Assembly: GCA_016872875.1 (NCBI GenBank) | Contig: VGYW01000550.1 | Span: forward strand, 1-5,051 | Source of the DNA: Planctomycetota bacterium | Lineage (GTDB): Bacteria; Planctomycetota; PUPC01; DSUN01 | Length of the DNA: 5,051 bases | Direction: 5' to 3' | Shown here: piece after piece, positions 1 through 5,051 of the stretch | Layout of the letters: each line of letters begins with the position of its first letter | Position numbering within the stretch: position 1 is the first letter of the stretch | Made by a program: the position numbers and the translations under genes | Notes under the pieces: model-generated | Database searches by the model: none | Told to the model about the DNA's origin: nothing | The model's input: the letters and a program-made list of their open reading frames with translations, nothing else

Positions 1-20
1 TAGCCGGACACAGGCCAAAG

Positions 21-71
21 AGAGATTCTTCGACTTCGGCCGCCAAGAGGCGGCCTTCGCTCAGAATGACA
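21..71 (-). repeat. Intergenic palindromic repeat of the TGTCATTCTGAGCGAAG type
   Basis: On the minus strand this reads TGTCATTCTGAGCGAAG, then a hairpin, then GAAGTCGAAGAATCTCT. I recognise this from memory as a repeat found between genes in many environmental bacterial genomes. The centre is a perfect 7-bp stem, GGCCGCC (38-44) with GGCGGCC (49-55), around a 4-base loop. Only one copy is in the window, so calling it a repeat rests on recall rather than on a second copy here. Confidence 0.6.
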
Positions 72-136
72 ACTCTTTGGGGCTTGCGCCGGGGAAAGTA
101 GCGTTGTCGTGTTAGTTCCTGCTGCGGGAAGTCGTA

Positions 137-185
137 GGGACGGGCGGCTCGCCTGTCCCGTCCTCGACACGCGAGCCGCGTGTCG
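137..185. repeat. Tandem pair of hairpins downstream of the propeller gene
   Basis: The first stem pairs 137-145 with 151-159 (GGGACGGGC and GCCTGTCCC, one wobble) around a 5-base loop. The second is a perfect 9-bp stem, CGACACGCG (165-173) with CGCGTGTCG (177-185), around AGC. The inner segments 145-152 (CGGCTCGC) and 171-178 (GCGAGCCG) are also complementary, so an alternative longer fold exists. No T-run follows on either strand, so this is not a canonical intrinsic terminator. It looks like a REP-type element. Confidence 0.55.
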
Positions 186-191
186 CTACGC

Positions 192-213
192 CCGCCACGG
201 AAGGGCGTGGCGG
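192..213. repeat. Hairpin close to the 3' end of the propeller gene
   Basis: A perfect 8-bp stem, CCGCCACG (192-199) with CGTGGCGG (206-213), encloses a 6-base loop. It lies 21 bases past the stop codon at 237-235 and could stabilise the message end or help stop transcription. It lacks a T-run on the minus strand, so an intrinsic terminator is not supported. Confidence 0.45.
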
Positions 214-234
214 CGAGCTTTCCGCAACAGGGAC

Positions 235-3200
235 TTATTGGTGCTGCTTGAGGGGGACGGTTTCCTGGGCGTGGTAGGCGAGCTTGATGCGGAGGACGCG
301 GCTGTTGCCGTCGTCGTTGAGGTAGAGCCAGCGGTCGGGGTCGGTGGCGAGGAAGGAGCAGTGGGCGAGGCCGATGTCGGCGTCGCCGGGCTTCATGGCG
401 GGGGAGTCGGGGTTGCCGAACCGCCCGATCTCGCAGATGGGGTTGCCGTTGGTGTCGAGGACGCCGACGCAGAACTGGTATGCCTTTGGGACGAATGAGC
501 GGCCGTAGGGGTCGGTATCGAACCGGCACGTGGCGCACAGGCAGGGGTAGCCGCCGCCGCCGAGGAAGTGCATCTGGTCGTAGCCGGGGTAGGCCCAGAA
601 CATGTTCTGGGACCAGAGGTTGCCCCAGCCGTAGGCGGTGAACTCGGGGGGGCGGTCGGGGAGTTGGTCGAGCTTGACGGCGTCGCCCTTGCCGTAGAGG
701 CGTCCGCCCGTGGGGGCGAACTTGGCGAGGCAGCCGCCGGCGTGCGGCTTGCCGTCAACGAACATGTTTGCGCCCACGCCGACGAAGAGGTTGCCGTCGC
801 GGTCGGAGGCGATGCCGCAGCTCGGCATGGGGAGTGCGGGGATGAGGTCCTCGCTGAGGAGCTCGCCGCGGGCCGACCAGCGGAAGACGAGCTCGCCGGC
901 CTCGTAGTGGCGGCCCGGGAGCTTTCGGGGGCGGTAGCCGCGCTCGACCATCTCGCGGCGCATGGTCTCGCCCCAGGCGTCCACCCACTTGTTCTTGGGC
1001 CTGCCCCAGAGGATGCCCTCGTAGGTCTGGTAGTTCTTCACGAAGGCCACGATGTCGCCGTTGGGGGCCACGCCGAAGCCGGTGTCGAAGCCGTTGGCGC
1101 CGGGCAGGGCGGGGATCTGGACCGTGCCGCGGTACTTGCGCTGGGTCCAGGGCGTGCTCTGCGGCTCGCCGTAGTCGAAGGGCACCTCGGCCTCGAAGGG
1201 GATAGAAACCTTCTCGCCGTCGGGCGACACGATGAACTTGTCGGGGTCGAAGCGCGCGAGGTAGCGGAGCGCGCGGAGGTAGAGAAACCCGTCGAGCCCG
1301 AAGTCCATCTCCTCCCAGGTCCAGTGGCCTGCGACCTGGACGTTTACGAAGCGGCCGATGCCTTCTGGGTCGCACCGCATCAGGGGGCTCTCGCCAGGGC
1401 CGAAGGAGGCGACCCGCAGGTAGTAGAGGTGGTGGCGGAGGGGGTCCACGGCAAGGCGGTTGCCGCGAAACGGCCCGAGCATGTGCGGGATGAGGCCCGC
1501 CTTGGCCACCTCGGCCGCGAAGTCCTGGAAGAGGACGAACTCCTTGCCCTTCTCCTCGAATATCTGGAGCTGGCCGCGGCTTGTGACCATCCAGAGCCGC
1601 GGGGGGCTGGCCCAGGAGTCGAGGCAGAAGACCGGGGTGAAGGACATCCGGGCGTCAACGCGGGGAACCGTGAGCTTCTGCTCGATGAGCGGCCTGGGGT
1701 CGTCGAGCGGGCCCAGCTTCCGCAACGCAAGCTCCGCGCCCCCGCCCAGCGCCCTGGCGCTCATCCTGCCGTCGTGGATGGGTGCGGCTGGATAGGAGAG
1801 GAGGTAAATCTCGCCCGTCTTGTGGTGGACGCCGATCTCCTGGGGGGCGGGGACGGGGATGGTCTTGACGAACCTGCCGTCGGGGGCGTAGACCTGGACG
1901 CGGTCGTTTCGGCTGTCGCAGACGTAGAGGCGACCCTGGGCGTCGCAGGCCAGGCCCTCGGGGGCGTAGAACTGGTCGTCGTCCTTCCCCACGCTTGAGA
2001 CCTGGCCGCCGGCGATGGTGCCGACGAAGGGCTTCTCGCCAACGTGCGGGTCGCGGTCCAGCACGGCGCCGCGCTCACTCCGGGCCTCTTGTGGTGGCAC
2101 AGGCATCTTGCCTGTGTCCGTCACAGGCGGGACGCCTGTGCCACCAACACCACCTCTGCCAGGGGGCCCTTCTGGTGGCACAGGCATCTTGCCTGTGTCC
2201 GTCACAGGCGGGACGCCTGTGCCACCAATCTCTGAACCACGGTCCCACGGCACGCGCCAGACGGCGTTCCAGAGGTAGCGGCTGCGGCCCGTCGTGCGGC
2301 CATCGGGGTCAATGCCCGTGAAGTAAACCCACTTGCCGTCGGGGCTGAGGGCGAGGTGTGGCTGGCCGTTCTCGACGCCGAACTGCTTGGCGAGGAGCGC
2401 CCCGTGGATGGGTTCGCCGCCGGTCGTGCCGTCGGTGCGGAGCCGCAGGAGGTGCCGCGCGCCGTAGCCGCTAGTGACCGAGACGAGTTTGCCCGCCGCG
2501 GCGGCCAGGGCCTGCGGGTCCCACACGCCCACGAACGGCTCGGTGCCGCCGAGGCCGCCGAGGCGGGGCACGGTCCGCCCGTTCTCGGTCGTCCGATACG
2601 GGATGTTGAGAAGCATCCTCACCCCGGCCCTCTCCCCGAGGGAGAGGGGGCGGAGCTCTTTGGTGTTCACCTTGTCGCCCGCGAATGGGACGAGGGTGCG
2701 GACGTAGCGGGCGTCGTGGTCGAACATTCTGAGCTGGTTGCGCGCGCTGAGCTCGAGGACGTAGACGCCGCCGGCGTCCGCCGCAATCGCCCCGGGCGAG
2801 CTGCCGTGGGTGAAGTCCTTCGGGTGGAAGGCGAGCACCTTGTCGAAGGTGGGCTTGAGGCCGAGCGCCACGCGCGCCACGCACCGCTCCGGGCCTTCCA
2901 CGTAGCGCCCCGCGTCGTCCTTCCCATCCCAGACGAGTTCCTGCTCGAGAGAGTTCGCCTTCAGCGGGGCGGGCGCGTTTGGGCCGAGGACGCCGTAGAC
3001 CAGGTGCCTTAGAATCCGCCCCTTGCCGTCCTCGATGGCCACGGCGGCGTCGCAGGCGCCCTTGGCGGCGAAGCGGACGACGTAGCGGTCGGGGAGCGGC
3101 TGGCCGTCCGGCCCGGCCTGCCGCGCGAACGTGGGGCGCCGCGCGAACTCGTAGACCTCCTGCCGGGCGACGGGCTTGAGCTTTGGCCCTTCCCAGGTCT

Positions 3201-3270
3201 CCTGGGCCGAGGCGTCCACAAAGGCGCCTGAGAGCGCGCAGCAGACGACAACCCAACAGGGCAACCGCAT
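235..3270 (-). CDS. Secreted NHL/beta-propeller repeat protein with N-terminal FlgD-like Ig domain
   Basis: Encodes 1,011 residues, probably exported. The start at 3270 is preferred because AGGAG lies 7 bases upstream and the first 22 residues form a signal peptide (MRLPCW, a hydrophobic V/C/A core, then ASA|Q). An upstream in-frame ATG at 3285 overlaps that ribosome site. Residues about 63-124 resemble a FlgD-type Ig domain, ending in VWDGKDDAGRYV. Propeller-blade-like segments follow at about 159-196, 304-321, 436-473 (a clear NHL repeat with APEGLACDAQGRLYVCDSRN), 731-746, 817-835, 926-953 and 968-999. A cysteine cluster, CLCATC, sits at 910-915. NHL propellers usually mediate protein or ligand binding, and some are enzymes; no catalytic residues can be assigned here. 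Residues about 207-219 and 348-393 are encoded by inserted palindromic repeats but keep the frame open. The gene is monocistronic in the window. The domain class is fairly sure; the function is unknown. Confidence 0.88.
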   Translation of the reverse strand: MRLPCWVVVCCALSGAFVDASAQETWEGPKLKPVARQEVYEFARRPTFARQAGPDGQPLPDRYVVRFAAKGACDAAVAIEDGKGRILRHLVYGVLGPNAPAPLKANSLEQELVWDGKDDAGRYVEGPERCVARVALGLKPTFDKVLAFHPKDFTHGSSPGAIAADAGGVYVLELSARNQLRMFDHDARYVRTLVPFAGDKVNTKELRPLSLGERAGVRMLLNIPYRTTENGRTVPRLGGLGGTEPFVGVWDPQALAAAAGKLVSVTSGYGARHLLRLRTDGTTGGEPIHGALLAKQFGVENGQPHLALSPDGKWVYFTGIDPDGRTTGRSRYLWNAVWRVPWDRGSEIGGTGVPPVTDTGKMPVPPEGPPGRGGVGGTGVPPVTDTGKMPVPPQEARSERGAVLDRDPHVGEKPFVGTIAGGQVSSVGKDDDQFYAPEGLACDAQGRLYVCDSRNDRVQVYAPDGRFVKTIPVPAPQEIGVHHKTGEIYLLSYPAAPIHDGRMSARALGGGAELALRKLGPLDDPRPLIEQKLTVPRVDARMSFTPVFCLDSWASPPRLWMVTSRGQLQIFEEKGKEFVLFQDFAAEVAKAGLIPHMLGPFRGNRLAVDPLRHHLYYLRVASFGPGESPLMRCDPEGIGRFVNVQVAGHWTWEEMDFGLDGFLYLRALRYLARFDPDKFIVSPDGEKVSIPFEAEVPFDYGEPQSTPWTQRKYRGTVQIPALPGANGFDTGFGVAPNGDIVAFVKNYQTYEGILWGRPKNKWVDAWGETMRREMVERGYRPRKLPGRHYEAGELVFRWSARGELLSEDLIPALPMPSCGIASDRDGNLFVGVGANMFVDGKPHAGGCLAKFAPTGGRLYGKGDAVKLDQLPDRPPEFTAYGWGNLWSQNMFWAYPGYDQMHFLGGGGYPCLCATCRFDTDPYGRSFVPKAYQFCVGVLDTNGNPICEIGRFGNPDSPAMKPGDADIGLAHCSFLATDPDRWLYLNDDGNSRVLRIKLAYHAQETVPLKQHQ
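2092..2147. repeat. 56-bp nested palindromic repeat, copy 1, inside the propeller gene
   Basis: Identical over 56 bases to 2173-2228. The outer arms, 2092-2116 and 2122-2146, pair at 22 of 25 positions around TCCGT. Each arm is itself a hairpin of CACAGGC and GCCTGTG (loops ATCTT and GGGAC), so two alternative folds are possible. On the coding strand it is read as GTGVPPVTDTGKMPVPP, a Gly/Pro-rich peptide at about residues 375-393. I recall similar peptide strings in proteins of PVC-group genomes, which points to a dispersed repeat family. Confidence 0.85.
2173..2228. repeat. 56-bp nested palindromic repeat, copy 2, inside the propeller gene
   Basis: Identical to 2092-2147 and offset by 81 bases, exactly 27 codons, so both copies are read in the same frame and give the same peptide at about residues 348-366. 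The 25-base spacer (2148-2172) codes for a Gly/Pro-rich EGPPGRGG stretch. The two copies separate RVPWDRG from the segment leading to the clear NHL blade, which suggests placement in a surface loop. Confidence 0.85.
2614..2652. repeat. Palindromic CCCTCTCCC/GGGAGAGGG element inside the propeller gene
   Basis: A 9-bp perfect stem, 2628-2636 with 2640-2648, around a 3-base loop, preceded by CCTCACCCCGG. On the coding strand it is read in frame as RPLSLGERAGVRM (residues about 207-219). In another plus-strand frame it reads HPHPGPLPEGEGA, a string I recall from many annotated genomes where this repeat is translated. A single copy occurs in the window, so family membership rests on recall. Confidence 0.65.
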
Positions 3271-3277
3271 CGCGGGT

Positions 3278-3282
3278 CTCCT
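3278..3282 (-). promoter_or_regulatory. Ribosome binding site deciding the start of the propeller gene
   Basis: AGGAG on the minus strand is followed by a 7-base spacer and ATG at 3270-3268. The alternative ATG at 3285-3283 lies at the upstream edge of this site, so the start at 3270 is preferred. The protein then begins directly with a signal peptide. Confidence 0.7.
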
Positions 3283-3292
3283 CATGAAGTAG

Positions 3293-3321
3293 AGCGTAGC
3301 AAAACTCCAGCAACCGTGCAA
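3293..3321 (-). promoter_or_regulatory. Candidate promoter of the secreted propeller gene
   Basis: Reading the minus strand, TTGCAC (3321-3316) and TACGCT (3298-3293) are 17 bases apart, again with TGC directly before the -10-like box. The hexamers match the consensus weakly, 3 of 6 each. The leader would be only about 15 bases, enough to include the AGGAG ribosome site at 3282-3278. It shares TGCTACG with the divergent candidate promoter on the plus strand. Confidence 0.25.
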
Positions 3322-3339
3322 CGCGATGGCGGCTCTGTC

Positions 3340-3368
3340 TTGATCGCGCGGCGCGAACCTGCTACGAT
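3340..3368 (+). promoter_or_regulatory. Candidate sigma70-type promoter of the kinase gene
   Basis: TTGATC at 3340-3345 and TACGAT at 3363-3368 are separated by exactly 17 bases, and TGC directly before the -10 box forms an extended -10. Each hexamer matches the consensus at 4 of 6 positions. Transcription would begin near 3375 and leave a leader of about 45 bases before the ATG at 3421. This is a motif match by eye; sigma-factor preference in this organism is unknown. Confidence 0.4.
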
Positions 3369-3406
3369 GCCGGGCAGCGGCGGGGTGTGTGTCGCGCGGA
3401 AGCGAT

Positions 3407-3413
3407 GAGGGGG
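3407..3413 (+). promoter_or_regulatory. Ribosome binding site of the kinase gene
   Basis: GAGGGGG lies 7 bases before the ATG at 3421, a normal spacing. It supports this start, which keeps the zinc-ribbon module in the protein, over the internal GTG at 3596. Confidence 0.5.
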
Positions 3414-3420
3414 CGACAGC

Positions 3421-4390
3421 ATGCGAAGAGAGCGCCGAGTTGACCGCAGAGGGGCCGACGGCGAGGCGACGCAGGCGCTCTCTGCGTCCCAGTTCGCGTG
3501 CCCGAAGTGCGGCAGCGCCCTGGGGCCCGCCTCTGGCGCCGGCCCGCCATCCGTCCGCTGTCCCAAGTGCAACGCCGATGTGTTGACGGCGTCCGGTGGG
3601 GCGCAGGCGCCCTCCGGCCGCGACGCGCTCCTGGGCGCCACGCTGGACGGCTGCCGGGTGCTCGAACGCCTGGGCCAAGGGCGCCGTGGCCGTGGTGTAC
3701 CGCGCCGAGCAGGTGAAGCTCGGACGCACGGTGGCCGTCAAGGTGCTCCTCCCCGGCTTCGCGGCAGGCGGGCCAGGCGACGTGGAGCGCTTCCTCCAGG
3801 AGGCCCGCCTCGCGGCCCAACTGGAACACCCGAACGTCGTCCAGGTCTACGATGTCGGCGAGGAGCGCGGCCGGCACTTCATCGTGATGCAGCTCGTGGA
3901 CGGTGGGAGCGTGAAGGCCCTGCTGGAGCGCGAGGGGCGGCTGCCGGCGGAGAGGGCGCTGGAGCTGGCGCTCCAGGCCGCGCGGGGCCTGGAGGCCGCG
4001 CACAGTTGCGGGGTGCTCCACCGCGACATCAAGCCCTCAAACCTGCTTCTCGACCGAAGCGGCGGGCTGAAGATCGGCGACTTCGGGCTGGCAAGGCCCG
4101 CCCTCGGGGCCTCGGACCTCACGCACCCCGGCAGCCTGGTCGGCACGCCGCTCTACATGAGCCCCGAACAGTGCAAGGGGGAGGGGCTCGACGCGCGCTC
4201 CGACCTCTATTCCCTCGGCGTGACCCTCTTCGAGATGCTCCTGGGCAAACTCCCCTTCGAGGGGGGGACCGCGCTCGCGGTCCTGCACAAGCACATCCAC
4301 GAGCCTGTCCCCGCGGCCCTGAGGGCCGCCCCGGCTGTCCCGGCTCCCGTGGCCGCGCTGGTGGAGAAGCTGCTGGCGAAGGAGCCTGGT
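3421..4390 (+). pseudogene. Zinc-ribbon Hanks-type Ser/Thr protein kinase, frameshifted and 3'-truncated
   Basis: Would phosphorylate Ser/Thr residues in signalling (PknB/Hanks family). The ATG at 3421 follows GAGGGGG with 7 bases between. In the first frame, residues 27-50 hold CPKC...CPKC, a zinc-ribbon-like module, then GATLDGCRVLERLGQG to residue 87. The kinase continues only in the next frame from 3683, as AVAVVYRAEQ. Numbered across the shift, visible hallmarks are the ATP lysine in VAVK (K107), the alpha-C glutamate (E127), HRDIKPSN (D202, K204, N207), DFG (220-222), SPE (247-249), and DLYSLGVTLFEML with KLPF. All catalytic residues are therefore present. Homology ends at LLAKEP near residue 322, before the subdomain XI arginine, and any C-terminal or membrane part is absent. 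The second frame stays open to TAG at 4925-4927, but that tail is not kinase-like. A GTG at 3596 could start a shorter product in the second frame. A sequencing error is the alternative to true decay for the shift. Confidence 0.85.
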
Positions 4391-4612
4391 GTCGTTTTCC
4401 ATTTTTGTATTTTCTCGGAAAAGAAACAAAACAAGAGGACAAGAGGGTTGAGGCCAACTGCCGATCGGCCCGAAGCCCGAATCTCGTTACAATTTTTTAC
4501 AAATTATTCTTGGGCTTCATCCACCCCGGCCCCACCTTTCCACGCTCTACGTCCCAGGCCCGCGCTTTGGGGGGCTTCGAAGCGTCAGCCCCCCATACCC
4601 CCTGTGGCCCGT

Positions 4613-4671
4613 CTGCCCGCCCCCCCTCCCGCCCCCCCCGCCGCGTCCCGCGTCGGGCAGGCGGCGGGCAG
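4613..4671. repeat. Polycytidine tract inside an inverted repeat
   Basis: CTGCCCGCC (4613-4621) and GGCGGGCAG (4663-4671) are perfect 9-bp inverted arms. Between them lies a tract of C7, T, C3, G, C8 (4620-4639). The minus strand therefore carries G8, G3 and G7 runs that could form a G-quadruplex. This is composition seen directly; any function is unknown. Confidence 0.5.
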
Positions 4672-4795
4672 CCCCGTCGCAGCACTGACGCTACAACGTG
4701 GGCGGCAGCAGGAAGCGGAGCGGCCAAGACAACCCCTGCGGCCTGTGCCCGGCCGGAGTGTGCGACCTCGCTGCCTTGCCGCACCCGCTTGCCTA

Positions 4796-4821
4796 GCTCG
4801 CCCCTGGCAGAAGGGGCGAGC
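4796..4821. repeat. Strong GC hairpin
   Basis: A perfect 10-bp stem, GCTCGCCCCT (4796-4805) with AGGGGCGAGC (4812-4821), around a 6-base loop, extendable past a small internal loop through GCC (4791-4793) and GGC (4823-4825). No T-run follows on either strand, so it is not a typical intrinsic terminator. Confidence 0.55.
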
Positions 4822-4845
4822 GGGCAGAGGCCACACCCTGGCGAC

Positions 4846-4887
4846 CCGTGGCAGACCTTCATCCGTGGCAGACCTTCAACCTGCCAC
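4846..4887. repeat. 16-bp direct repeat overlapping a GTGGCAG/CTGCCAC hairpin
   Basis: CCGTGGCAGACCTTCA occurs at 4846-4861 and again at 4863-4878, a period of 17 bases. The second copy also forms a hairpin, GTGGCAG (4865-4871) with CTGCCAC (4881-4887), around a 9-base loop. The pattern resembles partial duplication of one REP-like unit. Confidence 0.6.
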
Positions 4888-4927
4888 ACCATCGATGCAC
4901 CACACCTTGCGATGGGGGTTGGCCTAG

Positions 4928-4951
4928 CCCGCATTTCTCACGAAATGCGGG
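4928..4951. repeat. Perfect 10-bp hairpin CCCGCATTTC/GAAATGCGGG
   Basis: CCCGCATTTC (4928-4937) pairs fully with GAAATGCGGG (4942-4951) around TCAC. A purine- and A/C-rich stretch with CCAAGAGCC, AGCACCAAACG and CTCCAAGCCC follows to about 5010. I recall this combination from intergenic repeats in environmental bacterial genomes. A single copy is seen here. Confidence 0.55.
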
Positions 4952-5051
4952 AAATCCCAAGAGCCAAACAGCAAGCACCAAACGATCTCCAAGCCCGAAA
5001 TGCTCAATGACCAAAGCAACCCCCCAGGGTCGCGGGCAACACCACGTAGTC

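Larger units (their letters stand above)
4391..5051. other. Region without a supportable gene, rich in hairpins and biased tracts
   Basis: No frame on either strand shows a recognisable domain. The frames open here are low-complexity Pro/Arg/Ala translations typical of GC-rich noncoding DNA. The first 50 bases (4391-4440) are only about 34% G+C against a GC-rich surround, and a second AT-rich patch lies near 4491-4515. A perfect 10-base palindrome, GCCGATCGGC, sits at 4460-4469. A C-rich block and several hairpins follow and are listed separately. It may be ordinary spacer, or DNA joined to the kinase gene by a rearrangement. Confidence 0.6.

Noticed and set aside
526..543. Heme c binding site at the CLCATC cysteines
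   Set aside because: The cysteines are followed by Arg-Phe, not His, so the CXXCH pattern is absent.
568..1998. Long 476-codon open frame on the plus strand
   Set aside because: It is antisense to the propeller gene. Its Val/Glu/Ala/Gly-rich translation has no recognisable motif, as expected of a shadow frame in GC-rich DNA.
2092..2228. CRISPR-like repeat-spacer-repeat
   Set aside because: Only two units, 56 bases each, each internally palindromic and read through as protein. The 25-base spacer is coding and there are no cas genes.
3271..3741. 157-residue N-terminal extension of the propeller reading frame on the minus strand
   Set aside because: It runs antisense through the kinase gene, is Arg/Ala-rich without domain features, and would bury a clear signal peptide. 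The start at 3270 has a good ribosome site.
4410..4426. Terminator at TTTTC/GAAAA in the AT-rich patch
   Set aside because: The stem is only 5 bp and AU-rich, and neither strand shows a GC stem followed by a T-run.
4796..4821. Intrinsic terminator at the strong GC hairpin
   Set aside because: No T-run follows the stem on either strand, and no intact gene ends just before it.
4497..4934. 145-codon open frame on the minus strand
   Set aside because: Low-complexity Arg/Gly/Pro/Ala translation across hairpins and the C-tract. No domain and no convincing ribosome site were seen.
3682..5010. Continuation of the first kinase frame past the shift
   Set aside because: The translation becomes Arg/Gly/Pro-rich nonsense right after LGQG, while the kinase motifs continue in the next frame.

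Overview
This 5,051-base window is GC-rich (roughly two thirds G+C by eye) and looks like a chromosomal fragment of an uncultivated or little-studied PVC-group bacterium, most likely Planctomycetota or a neighbour such as Lentisphaerota or Verrucomicrobiota. That placement is inferred from three things: a large secreted NHL/beta-propeller protein with a FlgD-like Ig domain, a zinc-ribbon plus Hanks-type Ser/Thr kinase of planctomycete style, and several palindromic repeat families that I recall from such genomes. No database search was possible.

Layout. Positions 1-234 hold no gene and carry three or four short palindromic repeats. Positions 235-3270 (minus strand) encode one 1,011-residue exported protein with a signal peptide, an N-terminal Ig-like domain and a long series of propeller-blade motifs. 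Two unrelated palindromic repeat families lie inside this gene and are read through in frame: two identical 56-bp copies with a period of 81 bp at 2092-2228, and one element at 2614-2652. Positions 3271-3420 form a 150-bp divergent intergenic region with a candidate promoter in each direction.

From 3421 on the plus strand runs a serine/threonine protein kinase gene that appears broken twice. There is a one-base frameshift in the glycine-rich loop at about 3679-3683, and homology stops abruptly at about 4390, just before the end of the catalytic domain. There the sequence changes to a short AT-rich stretch. Positions 4391-5051 contain no gene I can support. They hold an AT-rich patch, a polycytidine tract and several strong hairpins and short repeats.

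How it fits together. The secreted propeller protein probably acts outside the cytoplasm, in binding or in an unidentified enzymatic role, and stands alone rather than in an operon within this window. The divergent kinase would have been a cytoplasmic or membrane-linked signalling protein. Adjacency alone does not show that the two are functionally linked. I found no defence system, CRISPR array, transposase or RNA gene. The most unusual property is the density and variety of palindromic repeats, including those carried inside a coding gene.
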